NCBI GenBank assembly: GCA_965365465.1
Contig: CBDUBU010000127.1
Coordinates: forward strand, 1 to 11,281
Reading direction: 5' to 3'
DNA from: CBDUBU01 sp965365465
GTDB taxonomy: Bacteria; Bacteroidota; Rhodothermia; Rhodothermales; DASSAV01
Length of the DNA: 11,281 bases
Of the stretch, positions 6,501-11,281 are shown piece by piece; the stretch's first letter is position 1, and every line of letters begins with the position of its first letter. Made by a program: the position numbers and the translations under genes. The notes under the pieces were generated by a model, which was not told where the DNA came from, searched no databases, and saw only the letters and a list, made by a program, of their open reading frames with translations.

Positions 6501-9071
6501 TTGCAGGCCAGCTTTTCGCTTGCCTTCGAGGTGCAGGGCGAAGGGCTGGACCCGGAAACGATGACGCTGGCCGGAGAAGTGCGCGCCGACACGGCCCGTT
6601 ATCAGGAAGCCGTTGTCAGCCGGCTGCTTGCCGGATTTCGCCTGGATGAGGGCGCGCTTCGCCTGGACACTCTGTTGCTTCGCTCCAACGTCGCCGACAT
6701 GACCGGCAGCGGCCGGATAGCAATCTTCGACTCCCTCGCGTTGCAGGATTCCGATTTTCGTTTTGAGGCCGACCTCCGAAACCTGACACCGCTCCGACCC
6801 TTTATCGGGGCAGAGGCATTGTCCGTCGAGGGAGGCCATGTTGAAGGGCGTATGCGCGGGCGGCCCGGCTCGATCCGGTTTGAGGTCAACTCCGACGTAA
6901 ACAGCCTCGTCTACAATGACATCCGGGTTGCAGGGCTTGAAGGACGCGCGGTAGGTGAGATCGGGCCGAATCGGAAGTTGGAGGCTGTGGAAGCGCGGAT
7001 GAACCTCGACTTCTTTTCCCTACCCACCCTGGACGTTCAGGAATCGGCGCTGGAGGTAGTTTATCAGGGAGACCAGATCACGTTCTCTTCGGAAATGACC
7101 CTGGATGAGCGCCGGGATGCCCGGTTGTCGGGCAGCGTGGACCTACGCCCCGATAACCGGCGGGTCGTGATCGAGGAACTGGGGCTGCGCCTGGACCAGG
7201 ATCAGTGGCAATTGCTTCAGGAAGCGAGCATCACCTATGATGAGGAATACCGCGTCAACAACCTGCTGCTGTATTCAGAGGATCAGCAGATCGCCGTGGA
7301 CGGCGTCATCGATCCGGATGGCGAGCAGAACCTGGTGCTAACCATCGAATCGTTCCGGATCGGCGGCGTGGCTGACTTGCTGGACTATGAAGGCCTGGAC
7401 GGAACGCTCAACGGATACCTGGACCTGACGGGGCCTGCCGCTGCCCCGCGCATCGAGGGGCGACTCGATCTGGGCATCGTATCGCGCAGTCGTCCTGCCG
7501 GAGACCTCACGGTGCAGGTCGGCTATGACAGCCTGCGACTGCATCTCGACGCACTCGTGACGCATAAGAACGGCAGCACCCTGGCCGTAGACGGGTATCT
7601 GCCTGTAGATCTGTCGATTGCGCCTGCAGATTCTGCCACGATTGGAGAAGGCGTACAACTGGAAGCCGGTCAGGTAAGCGGGCGCAGCCGGGTAAGCTTC
7701 ACAGCAAAGGCCGATTCGTTCGCTATCGGCTGGATCAATCCCTTTCTGGATGACGAGACGATAGACGACCTCGATGGCAGGCTGACAGCGGACATTGCCG
7801 TCACCGGAACCCTGGACAACCCCGAACTGGACGGCGCTCTGCGCCTCTCCGACGGGCGTTTCCGCCTGCCCGAATTCGGCGTGACTTACCGGGACCTCCA
7901 GGCGCAGGCCGTGCTGGAGCGCAACCAGTTACAGTTGAGCCAGGCAACCTTACGTTCGGGTTCCGGCGAGGCCGTAGCGGACGGCACGGTCAGCTTTGCC
8001 AACCTGACGTTGGGTGAGTTCGACATCAACGCCCGGCTCAAGGATTTCCGCGCCGTTGCGTCGGACGAGTACCATGCCACGGTATCCGGGAATCTCCAGT
8101 TAAACGGTTCGACCCGCGCCCCGGTGGTCACCGGCAACCTCGAAGTGGTCAGCGCCGACGTTTACCTGGAAAACATCGCTGCCGGAGACATCGAAGTGGT
8201 CAAGCTGACAGAGCGCGACCTGCGTATGCTGGAAGAACAGTTCGGCTACCGGGTAGGCGAAGAGGACACGACGACGTTCGATTTCTACGAGGCGATGGAG
8301 ATGAACCTGAACGTCGAACTCGAACGCGACACGTGGCTCCGGCAGTCGCAGAATCCGGAGATGGCGATTCAGCTCACAGGCCGACTGTCCGTGCAGAAGC
8401 AGCCTGCCGCCGACCCGCAGATGTTCGGCACGATTGAAGTGCTTTCCCAGCGGAGTTACATCAACCAGTTTGGACGCCGGTTTAACATCACGAACGGCAA
8501 CATCACCTTCAACGGCCCCGCCGCCAACTTCGTCATGGACGTAGAGGCCGAATACCAGGTGCGCTCACGGCAGAATGCCGGACAGCCCGAGGCGACGATC
8601 ATCCTTTCGCTCTCCGGGCGGCTGGAGAACCTGGAGCTTGAACTCAACTCCGACCCGCCGGGCATGGAGAATACGGACATCCTTTCCTATATCGCAACCG
8701 GGCGGCCCGCCGGGCAAACCTTCCAGCTTGGCGGAGGATTGCTGGCAGGCGGAGCCGATCTGGCCGCCAGCCAGATTGCGAACATCGTTGAAGGGGTTGC
8801 TGCCCAGGAACTGGGCCTCGATGTGATGGAAATCCAGCAAAGCGGACTCCGGGGGGCCGAACTCATCGCAGGCAAGTACGTTTCACCCAAACTGTTCGTC
8901 GGAGTCAGCCAGCCGGTAACCTTTACCAGCACCGCCCGAGATCCCAACCAGAGCGGCGCCAATGCCACCGAGATTACTCTGGAGTACGAAATCATAGACT
9001 GGCTCTTGCTGCGTTTTTCGGGAGGCCGAACCTCGCTTCAAGGGAATTTGCTCTGGGAATACGCGTACTGA
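3570..9071 (+). CDS. tamB: TamB, translocation and assembly module / RBG-type bridge protein
   Basis: This 1833-residue protein has a cytoplasmic N-tail, one transmembrane anchor at about 32-55 and a huge periplasmic domain rich in alternating hydrophobic beta-strands. Residues 73-150 match the usual TamB/AsmA-like start, with strands describing LRDVRLVRPV-type repeats. The middle (about 347-1048) is a regular tandem array annotated separately. The C-terminal TamB (DUF490) domain covers about 1500-1833 and shows NGNITFNG (1642-1649), the following VMDVEAEY strand, DILSYIATG (1703-1711) and a final aromatic strand ending WEYAY. In E. coli TamB (1259 residues) the groove-like beta structure spans the periplasm, the C-terminus meets TamA, and the protein together with YhdP and YdbH supports phospholipid delivery to the outer membrane. 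A role in inserting some outer-membrane proteins is also reported. This protein is about 570 residues longer. No Shine-Dalgarno is visible before the ATG at 3570; no better in-frame start is apparent, and this one leaves the anchor intact. The family call is very secure. Confidence 0.96.
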   Translation: MDQQDQHSTGAPESAGGRAGDSPQGVRRVLRIAAYVVGGAIGLAALVLLVFTLFLQTRQGRDFGKQFIIDRLNALVDGAAFTAGDLAGNFVGRLSLHDVALVRPDGEMLARMDTLSARYNLLGLLHKQLHLRDVRLVRPVIRMEQQADSSWDLLNVLARDDSVAIDTSASFFSSLVIDLDQLALEDGKLTAAFYTPSGDSTLRIDDLDLKLGSVLLDDNVAVVVDTLHARFSPPGFSYWADVQAGGSFAEGVITLTGLRLESPNSSVSGYGTLRLPDESAAEARDIDFYLKADPLDFEDISPFLSGLEPRGEMTLEIRAAGSERLLEVAADAAFTEGGSLALKGELSTGKGPLRYALQGQVREFDPSVITGAGGEASQINADLRVDLRGATLEQLSGEAAATIFETNYGGFGLQEVTLTSTVEDGLADADLRVSLRGGALSARGTARPFDEVPSYDLEGRFRNLNLGQLIEDPAQTSDLSGAFTATGRGFDPRAASVTADVTLAPSTINDYLIEDARVNVRMVSGALDFGMRVLFPEGNLFAEGAVRFGDEMTYEITRGRVENLDVAALIGEAVPSAISGAFSLEGRGADPQQLRLQAHLNLYDSHYGAYDLAAADVQAQMRNGLLGLAATADLSEAGRFDFAAETRPFDGVPTFRITKGEFRNVDVGALTDNPEQTSSLNGTAIFSVRGFQPERMVLDGRIDLDPSRINQQAVQSAYLIASLRQGQLQFNTRVDLPEGEIQAAGTARPFLEMPAYEIEQGVFRNLNLGALTGDAGLRSDLDGSFRLNGRGLEPEAMFLEGLLALNSSWINEQVIRSARAEVDMQRGDAAFDVRLVIPEGTTRLVGNARLFDETPTYTVREGTFMGLNVGALPGNPDWQTRLTGRLELTGSGLDPDSMSLNAWLRMDRSEINDATLLDGQATAALEGGLAHVTAALNFMEGAARLEAQGRFFDELPSYRASGALENVDVAKLLGTDTLQASFSLAFEVQGEGLDPETMTLAGEVRADTARYQEAVVSRLLAGFRLDEGALRLDTLLLRSNVADMTGSGRIAIFDSLALQDSDFRFEADLRNLTPLRPFIGAEALSVEGGHVEGRMRGRPGSIRFEVNSDVNSLVYNDIRVAGLEGRAVGEIGPNRKLEAVEARMNLDFFSLPTLDVQESALEVVYQGDQITFSSEMTLDERRDARLSGSVDLRPDNRRVVIEELGLRLDQDQWQLLQEASITYDEEYRVNNLLLYSEDQQIAVDGVIDPDGEQNLVLTIESFRIGGVADLLDYEGLDGTLNGYLDLTGPAAAPRIEGRLDLGIVSRSRPAGDLTVQVGYDSLRLHLDALVTHKNGSTLAVDGYLPVDLSIAPADSATIGEGVQLEAGQVSGRSRVSFTAKADSFAIGWINPFLDDETIDDLDGRLTADIAVTGTLDNPELDGALRLSDGRFRLPEFGVTYRDLQAQAVLERNQLQLSQATLRSGSGEAVADGTVSFANLTLGEFDINARLKDFRAVASDEYHATVSGNLQLNGSTRAPVVTGNLEVVSADVYLENIAAGDIEVVKLTERDLRMLEEQFGYRVGEEDTTTFDFYEAMEMNLNVELERDTWLRQSQNPEMAIQLTGRLSVQKQPAADPQMFGTIEVLSQRSYINQFGRRFNITNGNITFNGPAANFVMDVEAEYQVRSRQNAGQPEATIILSLSGRLENLELELNSDPPGMENTDILSYIATGRPAGQTFQLGGGLLAGGADLAASQIANIVEGVAAQELGLDVMEIQQSGLRGAELIAGKYVSPKLFVGVSQPVTFTSTARDPNQSGANATEITLEYEIIDWLLLRFSGGRTSLQGNLLWEYAY
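4321..4332. repeat. 12-bp AT-centred palindrome inside tamB (copy 1)
   Basis: GGGTAATTACCC is a perfect 12-bp palindrome within the tamB reading frame, coding G-V-I-T. Its core GGTAATTACC recurs at 4670-4679. It may be a regulator half-site pair or simply coincidence of codons. Confidence 0.3.
4669..4680. repeat. 12-bp AT-centred palindrome inside tamB (copy 2)
   Basis: CGGTAATTACCG is a second perfect 12-bp palindrome with the same 10-bp core as the copy 348 bp upstream. It also encodes V-I-T, so shared coding explains part of the identity. It falls in the first, most diverged repeat unit. Confidence 0.3.
4950..5875 (+). repeat. 20-bp exact repeat shared by two TamB modules
   Basis: The 20-mer TTTCGCAACCTGAACCTGGG occurs at 4950-4969 and again at 5856-5875, both encoding the FRNLNLG anchor. 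The offset is 906 bp, which is exactly three units of 302 bp. Exact nucleotide identity at the homologous position of non-adjacent modules points to duplication or gene conversion between repeats, not only protein-level constraint. Confidence 0.8.
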
Positions 9072-9091
9072 ATCCGGCTTCCGTATCATGC

Positions 9092-9113
9092 TCACGGCGT
9101 GAAGTACTTCACG
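9092..9113. promoter_or_regulatory. 16-bp perfect palindrome with extra half-site between tamB and mlaE
   Basis: CGTGAAGTACTTCACG (9098-9113) is a perfect 16-bp palindrome in the 80-bp gap between tamB and mlaE. A further half-site TCACG lies at 9092-9096, separated by one base from the CGTGA arm, so the three half-sites TCACG, CGTGA and TCACG can pair in two mutually exclusive ways. As DNA this looks like an operator for a dimeric repressor. As RNA it would give a 6-bp stem with a GTAC loop followed by a mildly T-rich stretch, too weak to be a confident terminator. It could set mlaEFD expression apart from tamB. The assignment is inference from symmetry and position. Confidence 0.45.
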
Positions 9114-9139
9114 TGTTTCCTTCCGGGTAAAAGAGGATC

Positions 9140-9151
9140 GAGGATACCCTC
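9140..9151 (+). promoter_or_regulatory. Shine-Dalgarno of mlaE, inside a tiny hairpin
   Basis: GAGG at 9140-9143 lies 8 bases before the ATG at 9152 and is the best Shine-Dalgarno in the window, which supports this start. It can pair with CCTC at 9148-9151 (loop ATAC), so the site could be partly masked, although a 4-bp stem is weak. Confidence 0.55.
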
Positions 9152-9952
9152 ATGCAATTCAGGAACGTCCTGTCGGGTGATACGGGCACGATTCAGCGAA
9201 CGCTGGTGCGCACGGGCGAACTGGCCGAGTTTGTCCTGGAGTTCTTCAAGCGTTTCTGGCGCCCTCCCTACGAATGGAGAGAACTGATTCACCAGATGGA
9301 TGAAGCGGGCACGAAGAGCTTCCTCCTCACCGGCGTGACGGGCATTTCCATCGGGATCGTGCTCGCCATGCAAAGTCGAGGCACACTGGCTCGTTTCGGC
9401 GCAGAAGCGGTGCTTCCCAATATGCTGGCGCTATCGGTCTTCAAAGAGATTGGCCCGGTGATCACCTCGCTCGTGCTGGCAGGCAGGCTGGGCGCCGGGT
9501 TCGGAGCCGAGGTTGGGTCGATGCGCGTAACCGAACAGATCGACGCGCTCGAAGTGTCGGCGCTCAAGCCGTTCCATTATCTCGTGCTCACGCGGGTGCT
9601 GGCCTGCGTCATCATGTTTCCCATTCTGACGATATGGACTGACATGATTGCCATGCTGGGTGGATATCTGGAATCCGTGCTGGCAGCCAACATGGACTAC
9701 CGTATTTTCATCAGCACGGCCTTCGAGTCGTTGCGGTTTTCCGATCTGATCGTGGACACCATGAAGACCAGCATCTTCGGCTTTATTGTAGGGATCGTCA
9801 GTTGCTATCTGGGGTACACGGTTCGGGGCGGCACGCGCGAAGTGGGGCAGGCTGCCATGCAGTCGGTTGTGCTGTCCTCGCTGTTTATCCTGCTTGCGGA
9901 CGTTGCCATCGTGCGGTTATCGCTGGCGCTCTTTGGAGACGTGGGCGGTTGA
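9152..9952 (+). CDS. mlaE: MlaE-type ABC transporter permease
   Basis: This 266-residue inner-membrane permease belongs to the MlaE/YrbE (DUF140) family and forms the transmembrane core of an MCE phospholipid transporter. The diagnostic stretch is residues 99-140, beginning EIGPVITSLVLAGRLGAG and continuing with an AEVGSMRVTEQIDALEV segment, which contains the coupling helix contacting the ATPase. Hydrophobic segments lie at about 57-75, 90-115, 143-175, 205-222 and 238-262. The C-terminal GGTREVGQAAMQSVVLSS (226-243) is also family-like. The length matches E. coli MlaE (260 residues). The basic N-terminal amphipathic region (about 20-50) resembles the interface helix of the family. It is followed after 51 bp by its ATPase gene, giving the order permease, ATPase, MCE protein that is common outside the Gammaproteobacteria, where mlaF comes first. 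Confidence 0.95.
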   Translation: MQFRNVLSGDTGTIQRTLVRTGELAEFVLEFFKRFWRPPYEWRELIHQMDEAGTKSFLLTGVTGISIGIVLAMQSRGTLARFGAEAVLPNMLALSVFKEIGPVITSLVLAGRLGAGFGAEVGSMRVTEQIDALEVSALKPFHYLVLTRVLACVIMFPILTIWTDMIAMLGGYLESVLAANMDYRIFISTAFESLRFSDLIVDTMKTSIFGFIVGIVSCYLGYTVRGGTREVGQAAMQSVVLSSLFILLADVAIVRLSLALFGDVGG

Positions 9953-10003
9953 GGCGCCGCTCAGCACCCTTCTCCTCACTAACCGTTTCTGCAATCAAAA
10001 GGT

Positions 10004-10789
10004 ATGGCTGAAACAGATACCGTAGAAGCTGAGGTCCCGCGCAAGAAAGGAGCGCCTTCCGACGGGGTGATGATAGACTTGCGCGACATCTACAAGAGCT
10101 TCGGAGACAATCACGTGCTGCGGGGGGTATCCCTGACCGTACCGAAAGCGACAACCGCTGTCGTCCTCGGAGGCTCGGGCACCGGCAAGAGCGTGCTTAT
10201 CAAGCACGTAGTGCAGTTGTTGACACCGGACAAGGGGGAGGTGTGGGTAAAAGGGGAGCGGGCAGACCTGCTGGAAGGCGATGCGCTGGACAAGCTGCGC
10301 CTCTCGATCGGCTACCTGTTTCAGGGAGGAGCGCTCTTTGATTCGATGAATGTGTACCAGAATCTCGATTTCATTCTGGATCGCCATACCAAACTTTCGC
10401 GCGACGAACGCCGGGAACGGATAGAGCAGGCGCTGGCATGGGTGAACCTGGAGCAGACGGGCACGCAGTTTCCGGCTGAATTATCGGGCGGACAGAAGAA
10501 ACGCATCGCGCTGGCACGTTCAATTATCCTCGAACCTGACATCCTGCTTTACGACGAGCCGACGACCGGGCTGGATCCAATCTCCGTGCGCATGGTTTCG
10601 GAATTGATCGTGCGGCTGCGGGACGAACGGGATATTACTTCGGTTGCGATTACCCACGATTTGCTCTGCGCCGAAATCATTGCAGACGAGGTTTATTTTT
10701 TGCACGAGGGTGAATTCGTCGCGCAGGGATCGCTGGACGAACTCCAGCAAGCGGATCACCCGGAAGTGCGCAACTTCTTTGGTCACTAA
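10004..10789 (+). CDS. mlaF: MlaF-type ABC transporter ATP-binding protein
   Basis: This 261-residue ATPase powers the MCE transporter together with MlaE. Visible motifs are Walker A GGSGTGKS (56-63), a Q-loop in YLFQGGALFDSMNV with Gln107, the ABC signature LSGGQ (160-164), Walker B DILLYDEP (179-186) with catalytic Glu185, the D-loop GLDP (189-192) and the H-loop His218 in ITHD. The FQGGALFDS context is characteristic of MlaF/Mkl and separates it from other ABC ATPases. An acidic then basic extension of about 20 residues precedes the first strand. GTG at 10067 and ATG at 10070 are alternative starts, with AAAGGAG at 10046-10052 upstream but 14-17 bases away, farther than usual. At the chosen ATG only AAAAGG, one base away, is seen, so the start is not settled by ribosome-binding evidence. 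The MCE gene follows after 127 bp. Confidence 0.95.
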   Translation: MAETDTVEAEVPRKKGAPSDGVMIDLRDIYKSFGDNHVLRGVSLTVPKATTAVVLGGSGTGKSVLIKHVVQLLTPDKGEVWVKGERADLLEGDALDKLRLSIGYLFQGGALFDSMNVYQNLDFILDRHTKLSRDERRERIEQALAWVNLEQTGTQFPAELSGGQKKRIALARSIILEPDILLYDEPTTGLDPISVRMVSELIVRLRDERDITSVAITHDLLCAEIIADEVYFLHEGEFVAQGSLDELQQADHPEVRNFFGH

Positions 10790-10811
10790 CTGTTGAAAAT
10801 GAGGATTTTAG

Positions 10812-10837
10812 CGCACATGACCGTTTTGTTTTGTGCG
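10812..10837. repeat. Inverted repeat in the mlaF-mce gap
   Basis: CGCACA at 10812-10817 and TGTGCG at 10832-10837 are exact reverse complements with a 14-base spacer. The gap (10790-10916) also has AAAAT-GAGG-ATTTT at 10796-10809. Neither is followed by a T-tract, so neither is a good terminator. A GATAAT at 10860-10865 resembles a -10 box but lacks a properly spaced -35. The gap is longer than the one between mlaE and mlaF and could hold a promoter or a processing site, but nothing is decisive. Confidence 0.25.
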
Positions 10838-10916
10838 GCAAGCGAACTGCGCCGGGCGGGATAATCTCATCCTGCTATACAAGGGGTACATCCATAGAAC
10901 GATTCAGGTATCGCAT

Positions 10917-11281
10917 ATGTCACGTCAAGTACGGGTGGGTCTGCTCGTTGTCGCAGGGGTCGTCCTTTTTTTCATCGCGTTGTTTACCATCGCGAACCGG
11001 TCGTTTCTTTTCAGCGACACCTTTTTTATCCGTTCCCAGTTTGGCAGTGTGGCGGGCTTGCAGCCGGGCGCGGGGGTCCAGTTTCAGGGAGTCAACGTCG
11101 GGCGCGTGGAAACCGTGAGCCTTCCTGACGAGCCGGGAGGAAAGATCGTGGTAACGATGGCTATCGGCGAGAGCGCCCGCCCGCTGGTCCGTGAGAACAC
11201 GCAGGCCCAGATCAAGACGGACGGGCTGGTCGGGAACCAGATTGTTGTGCTCGTCAACCCGGCCAACGAGCAAATTGCAGG
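10917..11281 (+). CDS. mlaD: MCE/MlaD-type periplasmic lipid-binding protein, 3' truncated by window
   Basis: The frame is open from ATG 10917 to the window end, giving 121 residues with no stop. Residues 7-26 form a hydrophobic N-terminal anchor (VGLLVVAGVVLFFIALFTIA) preceded by Arg3 and Arg6. Residues about 37-117 form an MCE domain with the typical FGSVAGLQPGAGVQFQGVNV stretch (42-61), then GRVETV and the later GLVGNQIVVL (104-113). MCE proteins of this kind form hexameric rings on the MlaE-MlaF complex and pass phospholipids through a central pore. A weak AGG at 10906-10908 lies 8 bases before the ATG, and there is no earlier in-frame ATG back to 10860. The true length is unknown. E. coli MlaD is 183 residues, while many Bacteroidota homologues run on into longer helical or coiled-coil parts. 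An overlapping open frame at 10831-11118 is a shadow of this gene. Confidence 0.93.
   Translation, partial: MSRQVRVGLLVVAGVVLFFIALFTIANRSFLFSDTFFIRSQFGSVAGLQPGAGVQFQGVNVGRVETVSLPDEPGGKIVVTMAIGESARPLVRENTQAQIKTDGLVGNQIVVLVNPANEQIA

Larger units (their letters stand above)
4608..6713 (+). repeat. Tandem array of ~100-residue modules inside TamB
   Basis: Successive units begin at or near residues 347, 447, 547, 647, 748, 849 and 950 (bases 4608, 4908, 5208, 5508, 5811, 6114, 6417). The array ends near residue 1048, where another diverged unit may start. The period is therefore 99-101 residues. Conserved anchors within a unit are a start like ARPFDEVPSY, then FRNLNLGAL about 17 residues in, then GRGLDPE about 45 residues in, then SxIN, and finally a PEG turn before the next unit. 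The unit at 347 has lost the first anchor but keeps the spacing. The unit at 547 is diverged in its second half. Each unit is long enough for a set of about five or more beta-strands plus connectors, which fits the repeating beta-groove (RBG) idea of lipid-bridge proteins. Confidence 0.85.

Noticed and set aside
4755..6839. A 694-codon open frame on the minus strand opposite tamB
   Set aside because: Its translation is rich in Arg, Gln, His and Cys without domain motifs, and it lies wholly opposite the convincing TamB repeat array. High GC at codon third positions plus the repeats explain the missing stops.
9098..9120. Reading the tamB-mlaE palindrome as an intrinsic terminator
   Set aside because: The hairpin would have only six pairs with a GTAC loop, and the bases after it (TGTTTCCTT) are interrupted, unlike a continuous T-tract.
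9099..9287. A 62-codon frame starting at GTG 9099
   Set aside because: It overlaps the mlaE 5' end out of frame, starts inside the palindrome and has no family-like sequence.
10831..11118. A 95-codon plus-strand frame at the end of the window
   Set aside because: It overlaps the MCE gene in another frame. The frame from 10917 has a clear anchor and MCE domain, while this one is Ser/Arg/Cys-rich and has no ATG start.

Overview
The window is a compact block of cell-envelope genes, all on the + strand, from a GC-rich diderm bacterium. Five complete genes and one truncated gene are supported: a YihY/BrkB-family inner-membrane protein (130-1200), a TamA/TamL-type Omp85 outer-membrane barrel (1257-3383), a very large TamB (3570-9071), an MlaE-type ABC permease (9152-9952), an MlaF-type ATPase (10004-10789), and the N-terminal 121 residues of an MCE/MlaD-type protein (from 10917, cut by the window edge). 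A short possible tail of a further gene lies at 1-41.

Organism: I infer a member of the Bacteroidota/Rhodothermota side of the FCB group. The evidence is the tamA/tamL-tamB pairing, the weak or absent Shine-Dalgarno sequences before most starts, and a signal peptide on the Omp85 protein with a plausible lipobox, which recalls the TamL lipoproteins of that group. The high GC content would fit Rhodothermota better than classical Bacteroidota. This assignment is inference only.

How the genes work together: TamA and TamB form a trans-envelope complex in which TamB, anchored in the inner membrane, spans the periplasm as a hydrophobic beta-groove and docks with its C-terminus on the outer-membrane barrel. 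MlaE, MlaF and the MCE protein form an inner-membrane ABC machine that moves phospholipids between the membranes. So two kinds of lipid conduit, one an RBG-type bridge and one an MCE machine, lie in tandem in one co-directional cluster, preceded by a YihY-family membrane protein. No gene here lacks a recognisable family. The novelty lies in the combination and in the architecture of TamB.

Most notable details: TamB (1833 residues) holds at least six, probably seven or more, tandem modules with a strikingly regular period of 99-101 residues (about 302 bp). A 16-bp perfect palindrome, flanked by a third half-site, sits between tamB and mlaE. The Omp85 signal peptide is ambiguous between signal peptidase I and II cleavage. 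Gaps between genes are 56, 186, 80, 51 and 127 bp, and no stretch over 300 bp is without a gene. I found no RNA gene, insertion sequence, CRISPR array or convincing intrinsic terminator.
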